DNA of 58,110 nucleotides. Origin: an uncultured Clostridia bacterium. GTDB taxonomy: Bacteria; Bacillota; Clostridia; Oscillospirales; Oscillospiraceae. This document shows positions 1 to 8,557 of the stretch, one piece after another. A program made the position numbers and the translations under genes. Position 1 is the stretch's first letter, and each line of letters starts with the position of its first letter. The stretch is taken from contig CALCRH010000061.1 of assembly GCA_937894515.1 (NCBI GenBank), forward strand, positions 1 through 58,110, read 5' to 3'. The notes beneath the pieces are model-generated. The model was not told the DNA's origin. It searched no databases and saw nothing but the letters and a program-made list of their open reading frames with translations.

Positions 1-162
1 TTAGTGGTAAACTTTTTCAGTGTCACTCTGGTCAACTATTACAGTAGCATTCACAGGTTATAGTCATGACCCTTTCCACAGTATGCAATTTGGAATATTA
101 CACAGCTCTCAATAGCGGCGGGAATGTCCTGCTGCTATTTTGTTGGAAAATGTCGCTTGCTC

Positions 163-191
163 TTGCAAATATCCTGATATTCGGATATAGT
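163..191 (+). promoter_or_regulatory. Promoter of the exporter operon
   Basis: A -35 box TTGCAA (163-168) and a -10 box TATAGT (186-191) are separated by exactly 17 bp. The spacer and -10 contain an inverted repeat ATATCC (169-174) / GGATAT (183-188), a possible operator. The region before it (1-162) shows no convincing gene. Confidence 0.5.
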
Positions 192-227
192 ATATTTTGT
201 AAGATTGTATTTACGGGAGGTATGCCG

Positions 228-443
228 ATGAAGGGATATATGTCAGCGCGGGAAGCGTCCTACAAATGGAGCGTATCAGAGAGCCGCGTGCATAAACTCT
301 GTCAGGCGGGACGTGTTCCCGGCGTGAGCCGGTTCGGCAGATCGTGGGTAATTCCTGCTGATGCCGAAAAGCCATGCGATCCGCGAAAAAACAATCGCAA
401 TGAACCTCAGCGAGAATGGAACGATTCAGCAAGGAGAATGTAA
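228..443 (+). CDS. Small excisionase/MerR-like helix-turn-helix protein
   Basis: A 71-residue protein whose first half (YMSAREASYKWSVSESRVHK, then a basic GRVPGVSRFGRSWVIP stretch) matches the compact winged-helix fold of excisionase/HTH_17 proteins, which bind DNA as small regulators or recombination factors. The ATG at 228 is chosen because GGGAGG (215-220) lies 7 bp before it; the in-frame ATG at 222 sits almost on that site. Only 2 bp separate its stop from the next start, so it leads the exporter operon and may autoregulate it. A recombination role is possible, but no integrase is visible nearby. Confidence 0.7.
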   Translation: MKGYMSAREASYKWSVSESRVHKLCQAGRVPGVSRFGRSWVIPADAEKPCDPRKNNRNEPQREWNDSARRM

Positions 444-445
444 AA

Positions 446-862
446 ATGAGTGAGGAAATCTTCAGACAGAAAAGTTTAGATAAGGTGAAATCCCCGGAGA
501 ATCTGGATGACTATATCCGGGTTTCCAATCCCGGCGTATGGCTGCTGCTGATCAGTGTTATCCTTTTGCTGGCGGGTGCCTGCGTGTGGGGGGTCTTCGG
601 GCATATTGACAGCACGGTGGAAGCAAACATTCGTGCAGAAAATGGCGCTGTTGTCTGCTATGTGGAAGATGACAGCATTTCCGCCATGCAGACCGGCATG
701 ATCGTAAGGTTTGACGATTTTGAAGCAACCATCACCGCGATCCGTCAAGAGGGTGGCGATTATTCCTGCACGCTTCAATCGGATCAGACGATACCGGACG
801 GTTTTTATGAGGGAAAGGTTGTTGTGGAAAGCTACAGGCCACTATCATTTGTTCTGAATTGA
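446..862 (+). CDS. Mini HlyD-like protein of the NHLP exporter operon
   Basis: A 138-residue protein with a hydrophilic N-terminus (EIFRQKSLDKVKSPENLDDY), one membrane segment at about residues 32-52 (WLLLISVILLLAGACVWGVF) and an extracytoplasmic beta-rich domain of about 85 residues. The N-terminal segment and membrane anchor resemble NHLP/NHLM-type HlyD adaptor proteins. The long coiled coil and second lipoyl half of ordinary adaptors are absent, so it is a minimal version. AAGGAG at 431-436 supports the ATG at 446; an in-frame upstream ATG at 416 overlaps the previous gene. It lies 10 bp before the peptidase-type exporter and presumably works with it. Family placement is by pattern only. 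Confidence 0.7.
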   Translation: MSEEIFRQKSLDKVKSPENLDDYIRVSNPGVWLLLISVILLLAGACVWGVFGHIDSTVEANIRAENGAVVCYVEDDSISAMQTGMIVRFDDFEATITAIRQEGGDYSCTLQSDQTIPDGFYEGKVVVESYRPLSFVLN

Positions 863-872
863 GGTCACAGAC

Positions 873-3044
873 ATGGCAGAAAAGATCAAACAGCCGATCA
901 CAAAGGGCGTTGCCAAGGTGCCGGTCATCATGCAGCTGGAAGCACTGGAATGCGGCGCGGCAAGCCTTTGTATGATCCTGGCCTATTACAATAAATGGAT
1001 CCCGCTGGAACAGGTGCGAGAGGACTGCGGCGTGTCTCGGGACGGCTCCAATGCGCGCAATGTATTAAAGGCGGCTCGCTTTTACGGATTGGATGCCAAA
1101 GGCTATCGTTATGAGCCGGAGACGCTCAAGAAAAACGGTAAGTTTCCCTGTATCATTCATTGGAATTTCAATCACTTTGTGGTGCTTGACGGATTCAGAG
1201 GCGGCAAGGCATACATAAACGACCCGGCAAGAGGAAATTACAGCGTGACCATGGAGACCTTTGACGAGTCCTTTACCGGCATCTGTCTCCAATTTGAGCC
1301 GACTGATGCCTTTGCGCCCTCCGGCAAGCCCAAGAGTATGCTGTCCTTTACCGCAAAGCGTCTCAAGGGCACCGGAGCCGCCATCGCGTTTACCGTGCTG
1401 ACCGGCATGATTGCAGCGTTGGTGAGCTTTGTCCAACCTGCTTTTTCCCGTGTTTTCCTTGACCATCTGTTAACCGGAAAGGACACCACATGGACGACGC
1501 CGTTTCTTCTGTTCCTCGGTGGATTTAACATCATACAGATTGTCATGTCCGCTTTGCAGGCGGTCTATTCCCTGCGTATCAACGGCAAAATGGCGGCGGT
1601 GGGCAACGCGTCCTATATGTGGAAAGTTCTTAAGATGCCGATGAAGTTTTTCTCCCAGCGCATGGCGGGAGATATTCAGGAGCGGCAGAGCGCCAACGCC
1701 GCCATTGCCAATACACTGATCGGTACCTTTGCACCGCTTTTGCTGAACACGGTGATGATGGTGTTCTATTTCGTGGTCATGCTGCGCTACAGCGTCATAT
1801 TGACCGTCATCGGCCTTGTATCGCTGACGATCAATGCCATTGTGTCGCAGTACATATCCAAAAAGCGCATCAACGTGACCCGCGTGGCCATGCGGGACAG
1901 CGCAAAGCTCGGCGCCGCCACCGTGGCCGGCATTGAAATGATCGAAACGATCAAAGCCTCCGGGGCGGAGAATGGGTATTTCAAGAAGTGGTCGGGCTAT
2001 CAGGCCAGCGTCAATACGCAACAGGTGAAATTTCTGAAGCTTGACCAGTACCTCGGCATGATTCCGCAGTTTGTCTCTACCCTTGCGGGTAACGCCGTGC
2101 TGTTTCTCGGCGTGTACCTGACCATGCAGGGAGAGTTCACTGTCGGTATGATCATGGCGTTTCAAGGATTTTTGGCATCCTTTATGTCCCCTGCCATGAC
2201 TCTGATTTCCGCAGGGCAGACCCTGCAGGAAATGAGAACGCAAATGGAACGGGTAGACGATGTAATGGAATATCCTGACGATGTCGCCTTTGATGAAAGC
2301 GATCCCCCTGAGGAATCGAACAAGCTCTCCGGAAAGATCGAAGTAAAAAACCTTGTGTTTGGCTATTCCCCACTTGCTGAGCCGCTGATCAAGGACTTTA
2401 ACATGGCGCTGGAACCCGGCAAGAGCGTTGCCATCGTGGGCGCTTCCGGCTGCGGCAAATCCACCATGTCCAAACTGATCTCCGGGCTGTATCAGCCGTG
2501 GAGCGGCGAGATCCTGTTCGACGGCAAGCCGATGAACAGGATACCGAAAAACGTGTTCCGCGGCTCTGTTGCCGTGATCGATCAGGACATTATTCTTTTT
2601 GAAGACACCATCGCCAACAATATCAAGATGTGGGACGAGAGCATCGAGGACTTCGAGATGATCCTCGCGGCCCGCGATGCACAGATCCACGAGGACATTA
2701 TGCAGCGTCCGAAGGGCTATCAGCACTGCCTTGTCGAGGGCGGCAAGGACTTTTCCGGCGGCCAGCGGCAGCGGCTTGAGATTGCCCGCGCTTTGGCACA
2801 GGACCCGACCATCGTAATCCTGGACGAAGCTACCAGTGCGCTGGATGCGAAAACGGAATATGAGCTTGTCAAGGCGGTACGCAATCGCGGTATTACCTGC
2901 ATTGTAATCGCCCACAGGCTTTCGACTATTCGCTCCTGCGATGAGATCATCGTCATGGAGCACGGTGAGATCATGGATCGCGGTACCCATAAAGAACTGA
3001 TGGAAAGCAGTGAGATCTATCGCGACCTTGTCACGGCGGAATAA
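873..3044 (+). CDS. NHLP-type bacteriocin exporter: C39 peptidase/permease/ATPase
   Basis: A 723-residue peptidase-containing ABC transporter. The N-terminal C39 domain (about 1-145) has the full papain-like triad: oxyanion Gln21 and Cys27 in QLEALECGAA, His101 in NFNHFVVLDG and Asp117 in NDPARG. Such domains cut leaders after a double glycine and export the core. The membrane domain follows at about 165-450. The ATPase domain has Walker A GASGCGKST near 523, signature FSGGQRQR near 628 and Walker B IVILDEATSALD near 648. Architecture and the following partner match the NHLM/NHLP exporter pair. Likely substrates are the double-glycine peptides at 11.6-13.2 kb, but that link is inferred. Confidence 0.92.
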   Translation: MAEKIKQPITKGVAKVPVIMQLEALECGAASLCMILAYYNKWIPLEQVREDCGVSRDGSNARNVLKAARFYGLDAKGYRYEPETLKKNGKFPCIIHWNFNHFVVLDGFRGGKAYINDPARGNYSVTMETFDESFTGICLQFEPTDAFAPSGKPKSMLSFTAKRLKGTGAAIAFTVLTGMIAALVSFVQPAFSRVFLDHLLTGKDTTWTTPFLLFLGGFNIIQIVMSALQAVYSLRINGKMAAVGNASYMWKVLKMPMKFFSQRMAGDIQERQSANAAIANTLIGTFAPLLLNTVMMVFYFVVMLRYSVILTVIGLVSLTINAIVSQYISKKRINVTRVAMRDSAKLGAATVAGIEMIETIKASGAENGYFKKWSGYQASVNTQQVKFLKLDQYLGMIPQFVSTLAGNAVLFLGVYLTMQGEFTVGMIMAFQGFLASFMSPAMTLISAGQTLQEMRTQMERVDDVMEYPDDVAFDESDPPEESNKLSGKIEVKNLVFGYSPLAEPLIKDFNMALEPGKSVAIVGASGCGKSTMSKLISGLYQPWSGEILFDGKPMNRIPKNVFRGSVAVIDQDIILFEDTIANNIKMWDESIEDFEMILAARDAQIHEDIMQRPKGYQHCLVEGGKDFSGGQRQRLEIARALAQDPTIVILDEATSALDAKTEYELVKAVRNRGITCIVIAHRLSTIRSCDEIIVMEHGEIMDRGTHKELMESSEIYRDLVTAE

Positions 3045-3058
3045 GGAGGTGGCTGCTA

Positions 3059-5254
3059 ATGAGTTGGTTTGAAGAACAGTTACGATATCGTGAGGAAACG
3101 GACAACGCCGATTTTGCGGATGCCATCGATTCCATTGCCGGTGCGGTTATGGGAAAGCGTCTGCGGGAGGCGCTCAGCCAGAATGAAATCGCCGCTTCCG
3201 CCATAGAGGAAATACTGAAATTCTATCATTGCAAGGCGAAAAGCGAGGAGCTTCCGTCTCAGATCAAGACAGTAGACGAACAGGTCGTATATCGGATGCG
3301 CCCTTTTGGCATTAAGAGCCGCACCGTTACGCTGGATAAGGGCTGGTATCACCATGCGGTGGGTGCCATGCTCGGAACATTAAAGGCAGACGGCTCTGCC
3401 GTTGCGCTGCTGCCGGGAAAATTTGCAGGCTATCGGCTCGTTGACGTGAAGACAGGAAAGCAACTGAAAATGAACAGAAAGTGCGAGCAGCTTTTGGACA
3501 AGGAGGCGGTCTGCTTCTATGAGCCGCTGCCGCTCAAGGCGCTGACGATGGGCGATTTGCTGAAATTCATGATGCAGCAGCTCAGCGTCTCAGATATTGT
3601 ACTGTATCTCGTTTTGATGGGACTGTCTGCGGTATTGGGTTTGCTGTCTCCGCTGTTCACCCGGTGGCTGTTTCGCGACGTGTTGGAGTCCGGCAGCTTG
3701 CAGGTGCTTTTGTCCCTTGCCGTGTTCATGGTCTGCTTCTCCATCAGCCAGCTCTGCTTCGGTGCGTATCAGAATCTCATCAATTCCCGTATCGGCATCA
3801 AGCAGAATATCGCGGTGCAGGCAGCGGTGATGAACCGCATGATGAGCCTGCCGCCCACCTTCTTCCGGCAATACTCCGCCGGTGAACTGTCCCAGCGGTC
3901 AGCTTATGTGCAGGCGCTGTGTTCCACGCTTTTTAACACCATCGGCATGACGGGATTGACTTCGCTGTTTTCTCTGATCTACATTGGGCAGATATTTGTA
4001 TTTGCGCCCTCGCTTGTTATACCGTCCCTTGCAATTACGATCGCAACGATCGCCCTGTCATTGATTACGACCTTTGCGCAGATGAAGATCACACGCGAAA
4101 AGATGGAGTTTTCCGCAAAGACAAGCGGTCTGACCTATTCGACCATCACGGGTATCCAGAAGATCAAGCTGGCGGGTGCGGAAAAGCGGATGTTCTCCCG
4201 CTGGGCAAGACTATATGCCAAGGAAGCAAGTCTCGAATACAATCCACCGATGTTCCTGAAGCTCAGCGGAACCATATCCCTTGCGCTGTCTCTGATCGGA
4301 ACACTGCTGCTCTATTGGATCGCAATCAATCATCAAGTCGGCATTGCCGATTATTACGCTTTCAATACCGCATACGGTATGGTTTCCGGCGCGTTTATGT
4401 CGGTCGTATCCATTGCCACGACCGTTGCCAATATTAAGCCAACTCTGGAAATGGCAAAGCCCATTATGGAGGCAGAGCCGGAAACCCACGGTGGGAAAGA
4501 AAACATCGCAGAGCTTCGCGGCAGCATCGAACTGAATCATGTATCATTCCGCTATGACGAGACCATGCCCAATGTGATAGACGACCTGTCGCTGAAAATC
4601 AAGTCCGGCGAATATCTGGCCATCGTGGGCTCCACCGGCTGCGGCAAATCCACGCTGATGCGCTTGCTGTTAGGCTTTGAAACGCCGCAAAAGGGCAGCA
4701 TTTTCTACGACAACAAGGACATTGCTAAAATAGACCTGGAAGCCCTGCGGCAAAAGATCGGCTCTGTGACGCAGGACGGAAAATTGTTTTTGGGCGATAT
4801 TTATTCCAACATTGTCATCACCGCGCCGCAGCTCACCTTGGATGAGGCGTGGGAAGCGGCGGAGATCGCCTCCATTGCCGATGACATCCGCGCTATGCCA
4901 ATGGGTATGAATACAATGATCTGCGAGGGACAGGGCGGCATCTCCGGCGGGCAGAGACAGAGACTCATGATAGCGAGAGCTGTTGCTCCCAAGCCGAAAG
5001 TCCTGATGTTTGATGAGGCGACCAGCGCCCTGGACAACATCACGCAAAAGAAGGTGTCGGAGGCCATTGACTCCCTGAAATGCACCCGTATCGTCATCGC
5101 TCACCGACTTTCCACCATTCAGCATGCCGACCGCATCATCTATCTTGACAGCGGAAAAATCGTGGAGGACGGGACTTACGAAGAACTGATCGCAAAGAAC
5201 GGCTGCTTTGCCCAGCTCGTTGAGCGTCAGCGGTTGGATATTGATGCGGAGTAA
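3059..5254 (+). CDS. NHLP-type bacteriocin exporter: permease/ATPase without peptidase
   Basis: A 731-residue ABC exporter half. The first 170 or so residues are soluble and lack any C39 Cys/His motif, as in the second (ABC2) member of NHLM/NHLP exporter pairs. Membrane segments span about 180-460. The ATPase domain carries Walker A GSTGCGKST near 524, signature ISGGQRQRL near 627 and Walker B VLMFDEATSALD. It begins 14 bp after the peptidase-type partner with AAGGAGG in front, so the two are co-transcribed and probably form a heterodimer. No modification enzyme (LanM, YcaO, radical SAM) is encoded in the window. Confidence 0.9.
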   Translation: MSWFEEQLRYREETDNADFADAIDSIAGAVMGKRLREALSQNEIAASAIEEILKFYHCKAKSEELPSQIKTVDEQVVYRMRPFGIKSRTVTLDKGWYHHAVGAMLGTLKADGSAVALLPGKFAGYRLVDVKTGKQLKMNRKCEQLLDKEAVCFYEPLPLKALTMGDLLKFMMQQLSVSDIVLYLVLMGLSAVLGLLSPLFTRWLFRDVLESGSLQVLLSLAVFMVCFSISQLCFGAYQNLINSRIGIKQNIAVQAAVMNRMMSLPPTFFRQYSAGELSQRSAYVQALCSTLFNTIGMTGLTSLFSLIYIGQIFVFAPSLVIPSLAITIATIALSLITTFAQMKITREKMEFSAKTSGLTYSTITGIQKIKLAGAEKRMFSRWARLYAKEASLEYNPPMFLKLSGTISLALSLIGTLLLYWIAINHQVGIADYYAFNTAYGMVSGAFMSVVSIATTVANIKPTLEMAKPIMEAEPETHGGKENIAELRGSIELNHVSFRYDETMPNVIDDLSLKIKSGEYLAIVGSTGCGKSTLMRLLLGFETPQKGSIFYDNKDIAKIDLEALRQKIGSVTQDGKLFLGDIYSNIVITAPQLTLDEAWEAAEIASIADDIRAMPMGMNTMICEGQGGISGGQRQRLMIARAVAPKPKVLMFDEATSALDNITQKKVSEAIDSLKCTRIVIAHRLSTIQHADRIIYLDSGKIVEDGTYEELIAKNGCFAQLVERQRLDIDAE

Positions 5255-5371
5255 AGAGAACGGCACATCTGTTCAGCAGATCGGCGACAATGCGCTTACG
5301 ACCTTTAACGGAAAAGTTCTAACCGGCGGCAGCCGACCATTGCGGAAAGTTTTCCCTTTGCAAACAAATGC

Positions 5372-5400
5372 AAAACAGCACCCGTTCGGGTGCTGTTTTT
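5372..5400. terminator. Bidirectional terminator
   Basis: The stem AACAGCACCC / GGGTGCTGTT with a TTC loop is flanked by A and T runs. It lies between the convergent exporter gene and flavin reductase gene and can serve both. Confidence 0.85.
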
Positions 5401-5404
5401 CCGC

Positions 5405-6322
5405 TTATTTTCTTGCCCGCTTGATCTCGGCGATCTTCAGGGCGGCATCCTTGTCGATGACAGAAATGCCATTCTCCTCGGCAATTTGCGCCACCTCTAA
5501 CAGCGCTGCTTTCATAAAGGGTCGGGGGATCTTGGTGTACAGCTCACAGGCTTCTCTGGTAAACTGCACCTGGGTATCCAGCCGCTCGGCACAGTACATC
5601 ACACTGTCCACCGATCCGGCGTTGCTGGTGGCAATGGGCTCGCTGATGGGGAAGCGTCCCTTGAACCGCTTGTACCAGAAATTCTTGCTGTCGTGATAGC
5701 CGTAATCCACGGGAACAGCGGGGAACGAGTTCTTTTTCAGGCCGTTTTTCAGGGCATCGGCATATTGATCCTCCATCAAAATCTTGTCGATTTTCAGGAT
5801 AAAATGGCAGCCGTATTGAGAAGTAATGCCGTTAAAGTTGTTGTAGGGCGGCTCCACCCCTTCCAGCTCGCCGATGTGGGCCTTGGACTTATAGCCGTCC
5901 TCCAGCGTATCGTCCCAGGTACATTCGATAACCTGATAGGCGTCCTTTAAGATCAGAGGTCTTTCCCCTTCGGCTTCACCTTTGACCAGCTCAAAGTGGC
6001 AGTCCTTCATCTTCTCCGCCGGTGTCTTGCCGGGGAAGCCCAGGCGCACCAGTTCCTTGAAGGATTTTTTGTCATCCTTGATAAAGTTGATGGCGCACTT
6101 TCCGTTGCGGAGCAGATTTTGCGCCGTATTGGACGAGTTGCGGCACTCCAGAATCATAGCATAATAGTCCTTGCCCGCAATGTAGTACGGAAAGATCAGG
6201 GAGTAGCTGCCGATGGTGGTGCTACCGTCCTCGCACAGCGTGGAAATACCAACAGTCGGCATGGGGAAAAACAAATTGTTCTGATAAAAATTATCAACGA
6301 TTTTTAAACTTTTAAAAGCCAT
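5405..6322 (-). CDS. Flavin reductase-like split-barrel protein with C-terminal helical domain
   Basis: A 305-residue protein. The first 220 or so residues form a flavin reductase-like FMN-binding split barrel: an N-terminal PTVGISTLCEDGSTTIGSYS stretch, then the NTAQNLLRNGKCAINF strand-helix pattern typical of this family, which binds FMN or flavin cofactors. The last 60 residues (RPFMKAALLEVAQIAEENGI and following) resemble the small PCP_red-type helical domain found on some reductases. It has its own promoter and is transcribed alone, converging on the exporter operon. The substrate is unknown; redox or flavin handling is all that can be said. Confidence 0.72.
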   Translation of the reverse strand: MAFKSLKIVDNFYQNNLFFPMPTVGISTLCEDGSTTIGSYSLIFPYYIAGKDYYAMILECRNSSNTAQNLLRNGKCAINFIKDDKKSFKELVRLGFPGKTPAEKMKDCHFELVKGEAEGERPLILKDAYQVIECTWDDTLEDGYKSKAHIGELEGVEPPYNNFNGITSQYGCHFILKIDKILMEDQYADALKNGLKKNSFPAVPVDYGYHDSKNFWYKRFKGRFPISEPIATSNAGSVDSVMYCAERLDTQVQFTREACELYTKIPRPFMKAALLEVAQIAEENGISVIDKDAALKIAEIKRARK

Positions 6323-6348
6323 TTTTGTCCTCCTTATTTGTTTTTATT

Positions 6349-6378
6349 ATCATACCATATTTGTGTGACAAAAAGCAA
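6349..6378 (-). promoter_or_regulatory. Promoter of the flavin reductase-like gene
   Basis: Read on the minus strand: -35 TTGCTT (6378-6373), an 18-bp spacer, then -10 TATGAT (6354-6349) preceded by TGG, an extended -10. A GGAGG site precedes the ATG at 6322. Confidence 0.6.
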
Positions 6379-6411
6379 CTGTTACCGCCGTGTTTGAAAA
6401 ATCTCTGTGCT

Positions 6412-6455
6412 GCAAATGCAAGCAGCACTCCACAGAGAGTGCTGCTTGCATTTGC
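6412..6455 (-). terminator. Terminator hairpin after the SGNH hydrolase
   Basis: A perfect 19-bp inverted repeat (arms 6412-6430 and 6437-6455, 6-nt loop) abuts the stop codon of the SGNH hydrolase. A short T-rich stretch follows on the minus strand. Confidence 0.7.
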
Positions 6456-8003
6456 TTATTTTCCGAACGACAGCAGACAAATTCGATCCAAATGATTCCG
6501 AATTGTTTTTTGGACCGCCTGCGTTTCGGTCTTCCACCGAGTCAACTGCGGACAGGTCTCGGTCTGGCTGTAATGAGCATAGACGATGGTATCCGGCTCC
6601 GTTGCCGTAAAATGTACATACCGTGTTTTCATGGTATTATCCCAGACCCGCTCGTGGTTGACTGTGACAAACACGGCACCTGCCGGTACTGTCAGGGTCA
6701 CCTCTGTTCCATAGGGCACCTGAGTCGGCGCATCGGCTCCAAAAGGATCCGCTTTCCAGGTATCGCTGCCATATCGGATCCGGGGCATCAGCACCTCCAG
6801 AATGGCATCTGCGATCTGCTTTTGTTGCTTTGCTGTGGGGTGAATCGCGAGTCTGGCCTCGTTGCTCACCTTATCCATGGTGTTAACAAAGGGAAAGCCC
6901 CTCTCTTCGGCTGCGGCTTTTGCGGTTTTATTCAGATCTTCCAGCGGCTCCTGTGCCATTTCGCCCAACATGCCATGCAGCAGGCTGTATTTGATTCCTC
7001 CCAACAGCTGTCTGCTGATGATCGGCAGGCCGAACTTCAGCTCGACATACAGCTGGGAAATGATCCGCGCCGGCGTATAATTCACACCGTGATATTCTGT
7101 GCTGTTGCCATAGGGATTATAGGAGCCTACCACAACGATCTTTGCCGTGGGATTCAGCTTTCGCACCTGATCCAGGGTTTCGCCGTACAGCTCTTTGATT
7201 TCGTTCGCGCTATCCATCAGAATCTGCGTGAGGTTGTCCTGATCAAGAAAGGCAAGGCATTCCCGCAGCGTCTTTTCGTTGATGCTCCCCCATATCTCGC
7301 GCACATCCAGCGGACCTCCGCTGTTTCCGCTCAAGGCTTCCATGGCAGAGCCAAGGTCCAGCTTTGTTATGTCGACATCCAGTACTGCGATTTTCAGCAG
7401 ATAGCCAAACAGCTTGATCAGTGGATTCTCGTGGTTGTTCATCAGCGTCCAGAGAGGCTGCATCACATCGTTGGCACCCAGATGAAACGTGATCAGATCG
7501 GCTTTTTTTGTCTCCTCTACAAGCGTGTTAGCCCATTGAAATTCTGCCCAGTCCAGCTCTTTTTCCGGGGTGATGACTTTTGCCAGCGTTTGGATGTTCT
7601 TTTCCCAGAACGGATTGACGTAGGTCCGCAGCTTCTCCGGATCGGTCTCCCGGAATATATAATTATAATCCGTCAGGGCATAGCCCGGCGCACCAAGGTT
7701 GGCAAACGCGCTGTCCTGCGCCTTTTTTGTGCCGGTAAGCGCCTGGGCAATGCCATCAGCCACAAGGCGCGGATAGCTGGATGCGGCGCTGTTATGAACA
7801 ACATCGGTTAAAAAATGGAAGTCAGCAAACAGCCGCTCCGGGGCGTTGCCCCGCAGGCCGTAACCGCTGGCAATACTGTCGCCAACCGCCACATAATAGG
7901 GCGTTTTCGGTGCTTCTGCCGCTTTTGCATACACAGTTGTTGCTATTGCTTCCAGCAGCATGAGCAGGGTAAGCAATAGCGCAAGACATCTTCTTTTCTT
8001 CAT
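6456..8003 (-). CDS. Secreted SGNH/GDSL-family hydrolase
   Basis: A 515-residue exported hydrolase. A signal peptide (MKKRRCLALLLTLLMLLEAI, cleavage near the YAKA-AEA region) precedes the SGNH block I motif GDSIASGYG with nucleophile Ser43. The block III motif HLGAND is near residue 178 and a late His lies in RLAIHPTAKQ. The Asp usually found three residues before that His is a Leu here, so the catalytic triad may be rearranged. SGNH enzymes are esterases or lipases acting on lipids or acylated sugars; the substrate cannot be read from sequence. The last 85 or so residues look like a small beta-rich add-on. AGAGGG lies before the ATG. Confidence 0.8.
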   Translation of the reverse strand: MKKRRCLALLLTLLMLLEAIATTVYAKAAEAPKTPYYVAVGDSIASGYGLRGNAPERLFADFHFLTDVVHNSAASSYPRLVADGIAQALTGTKKAQDSAFANLGAPGYALTDYNYIFRETDPEKLRTYVNPFWEKNIQTLAKVITPEKELDWAEFQWANTLVEETKKADLITFHLGANDVMQPLWTLMNNHENPLIKLFGYLLKIAVLDVDITKLDLGSAMEALSGNSGGPLDVREIWGSINEKTLRECLAFLDQDNLTQILMDSANEIKELYGETLDQVRKLNPTAKIVVVGSYNPYGNSTEYHGVNYTPARIISQLYVELKFGLPIISRQLLGGIKYSLLHGMLGEMAQEPLEDLNKTAKAAAEERGFPFVNTMDKVSNEARLAIHPTAKQQKQIADAILEVLMPRIRYGSDTWKADPFGADAPTQVPYGTEVTLTVPAGAVFVTVNHERVWDNTMKTRYVHFTATEPDTIVYAHYSQTETCPQLTRWKTETQAVQKTIRNHLDRICLLSFGK

Positions 8004-8021
8004 TTTTGCCCTCTTTTCCGT

Positions 8022-8180
8022 TTATTTTCCGAAAAACAACCGCATTTTCCGTTCTGCTTCCTGTTTCACGGTCCCCACCTCGCAGGGGATGATGGTGGTC
8101 ATATCTTTGGCGCCGTTTTCCAGAGCAATCCTTGCTGCCGTGGTCTGCGCTGCGAGAGATATATTGGAAAGCTTGCACTT
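8022..8180 (-). pseudogene. Possible 3' remnant of an unidentified gene
   Basis: On the minus strand, directly upstream of the SGNH hydrolase, a reading frame ends at 8022-8024 and reads as ordinary protein (SLAAQTTAARIALENGAKDM, ending KMRLFFGK). No start codon or RBS is visible, and a stop lies immediately upstream in the same frame. It may be the tail of a lost gene. I do not recognise the family, and a chance frame cannot be excluded. Confidence 0.3.
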
Positions 8181-8557
8181 TCATAAATTAATTTTATAAA
8201 GATACTGAAATAAAAGTCAACTCTTTTTTTGTGTTGCCGGAGCTTTTTGTATATCTGGTAAAATTTCCCGCCTTCGCCTGTCTGTTTTGCACAACAATTA
8301 AAAAGTTTTAATTTAATAAATATTAAAACTTGTTGACTATCTTTTTTTATATGTTAATCTTTTGAATAGAAGCTATATAAGCGTTCTTCCCGCAGCTTGA
8401 GCTATCACATGGAGCTGAATGCAAACATTACAGAGCAGCAAAAGCAGACACGCAGCGCGATTTATCAGCATCTCTGCCGGCATCAGAGCTTTTGCGTTAA
8501 GCGCTGCACTATATTACATCATACAATTCATCGACACAATTTAAGGAGATGCTTTAT
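8181..8557 (+). other. AT-rich intergenic region upstream of aldose epimerase
   Basis: No gene is seen. It is AT-rich, with a TTGACT box at 8333-8338 and a weak TAATCT 16 bp later (8355-8360) as a possible promoter for the downstream gene. A partly symmetric AGTTTTAATTTAATAAATAT stretch precedes it at about 8304-8323. The 170-nt leader holds no recognisable riboswitch. Confidence 0.4.

Noticed and set aside
66..227. N-terminal extension of the first HTH protein to an ATG at 66
   Set aside because: The extension overlaps the -35/-10 promoter and the RBS at 215-220, and reads as unconserved hydrophobic sequence.
1470..2990. A 506-codon minus-strand ORF opposite the C39 exporter
   Set aside because: Antisense shadow of a gene with intact catalytic and ATPase motifs; no RBS.
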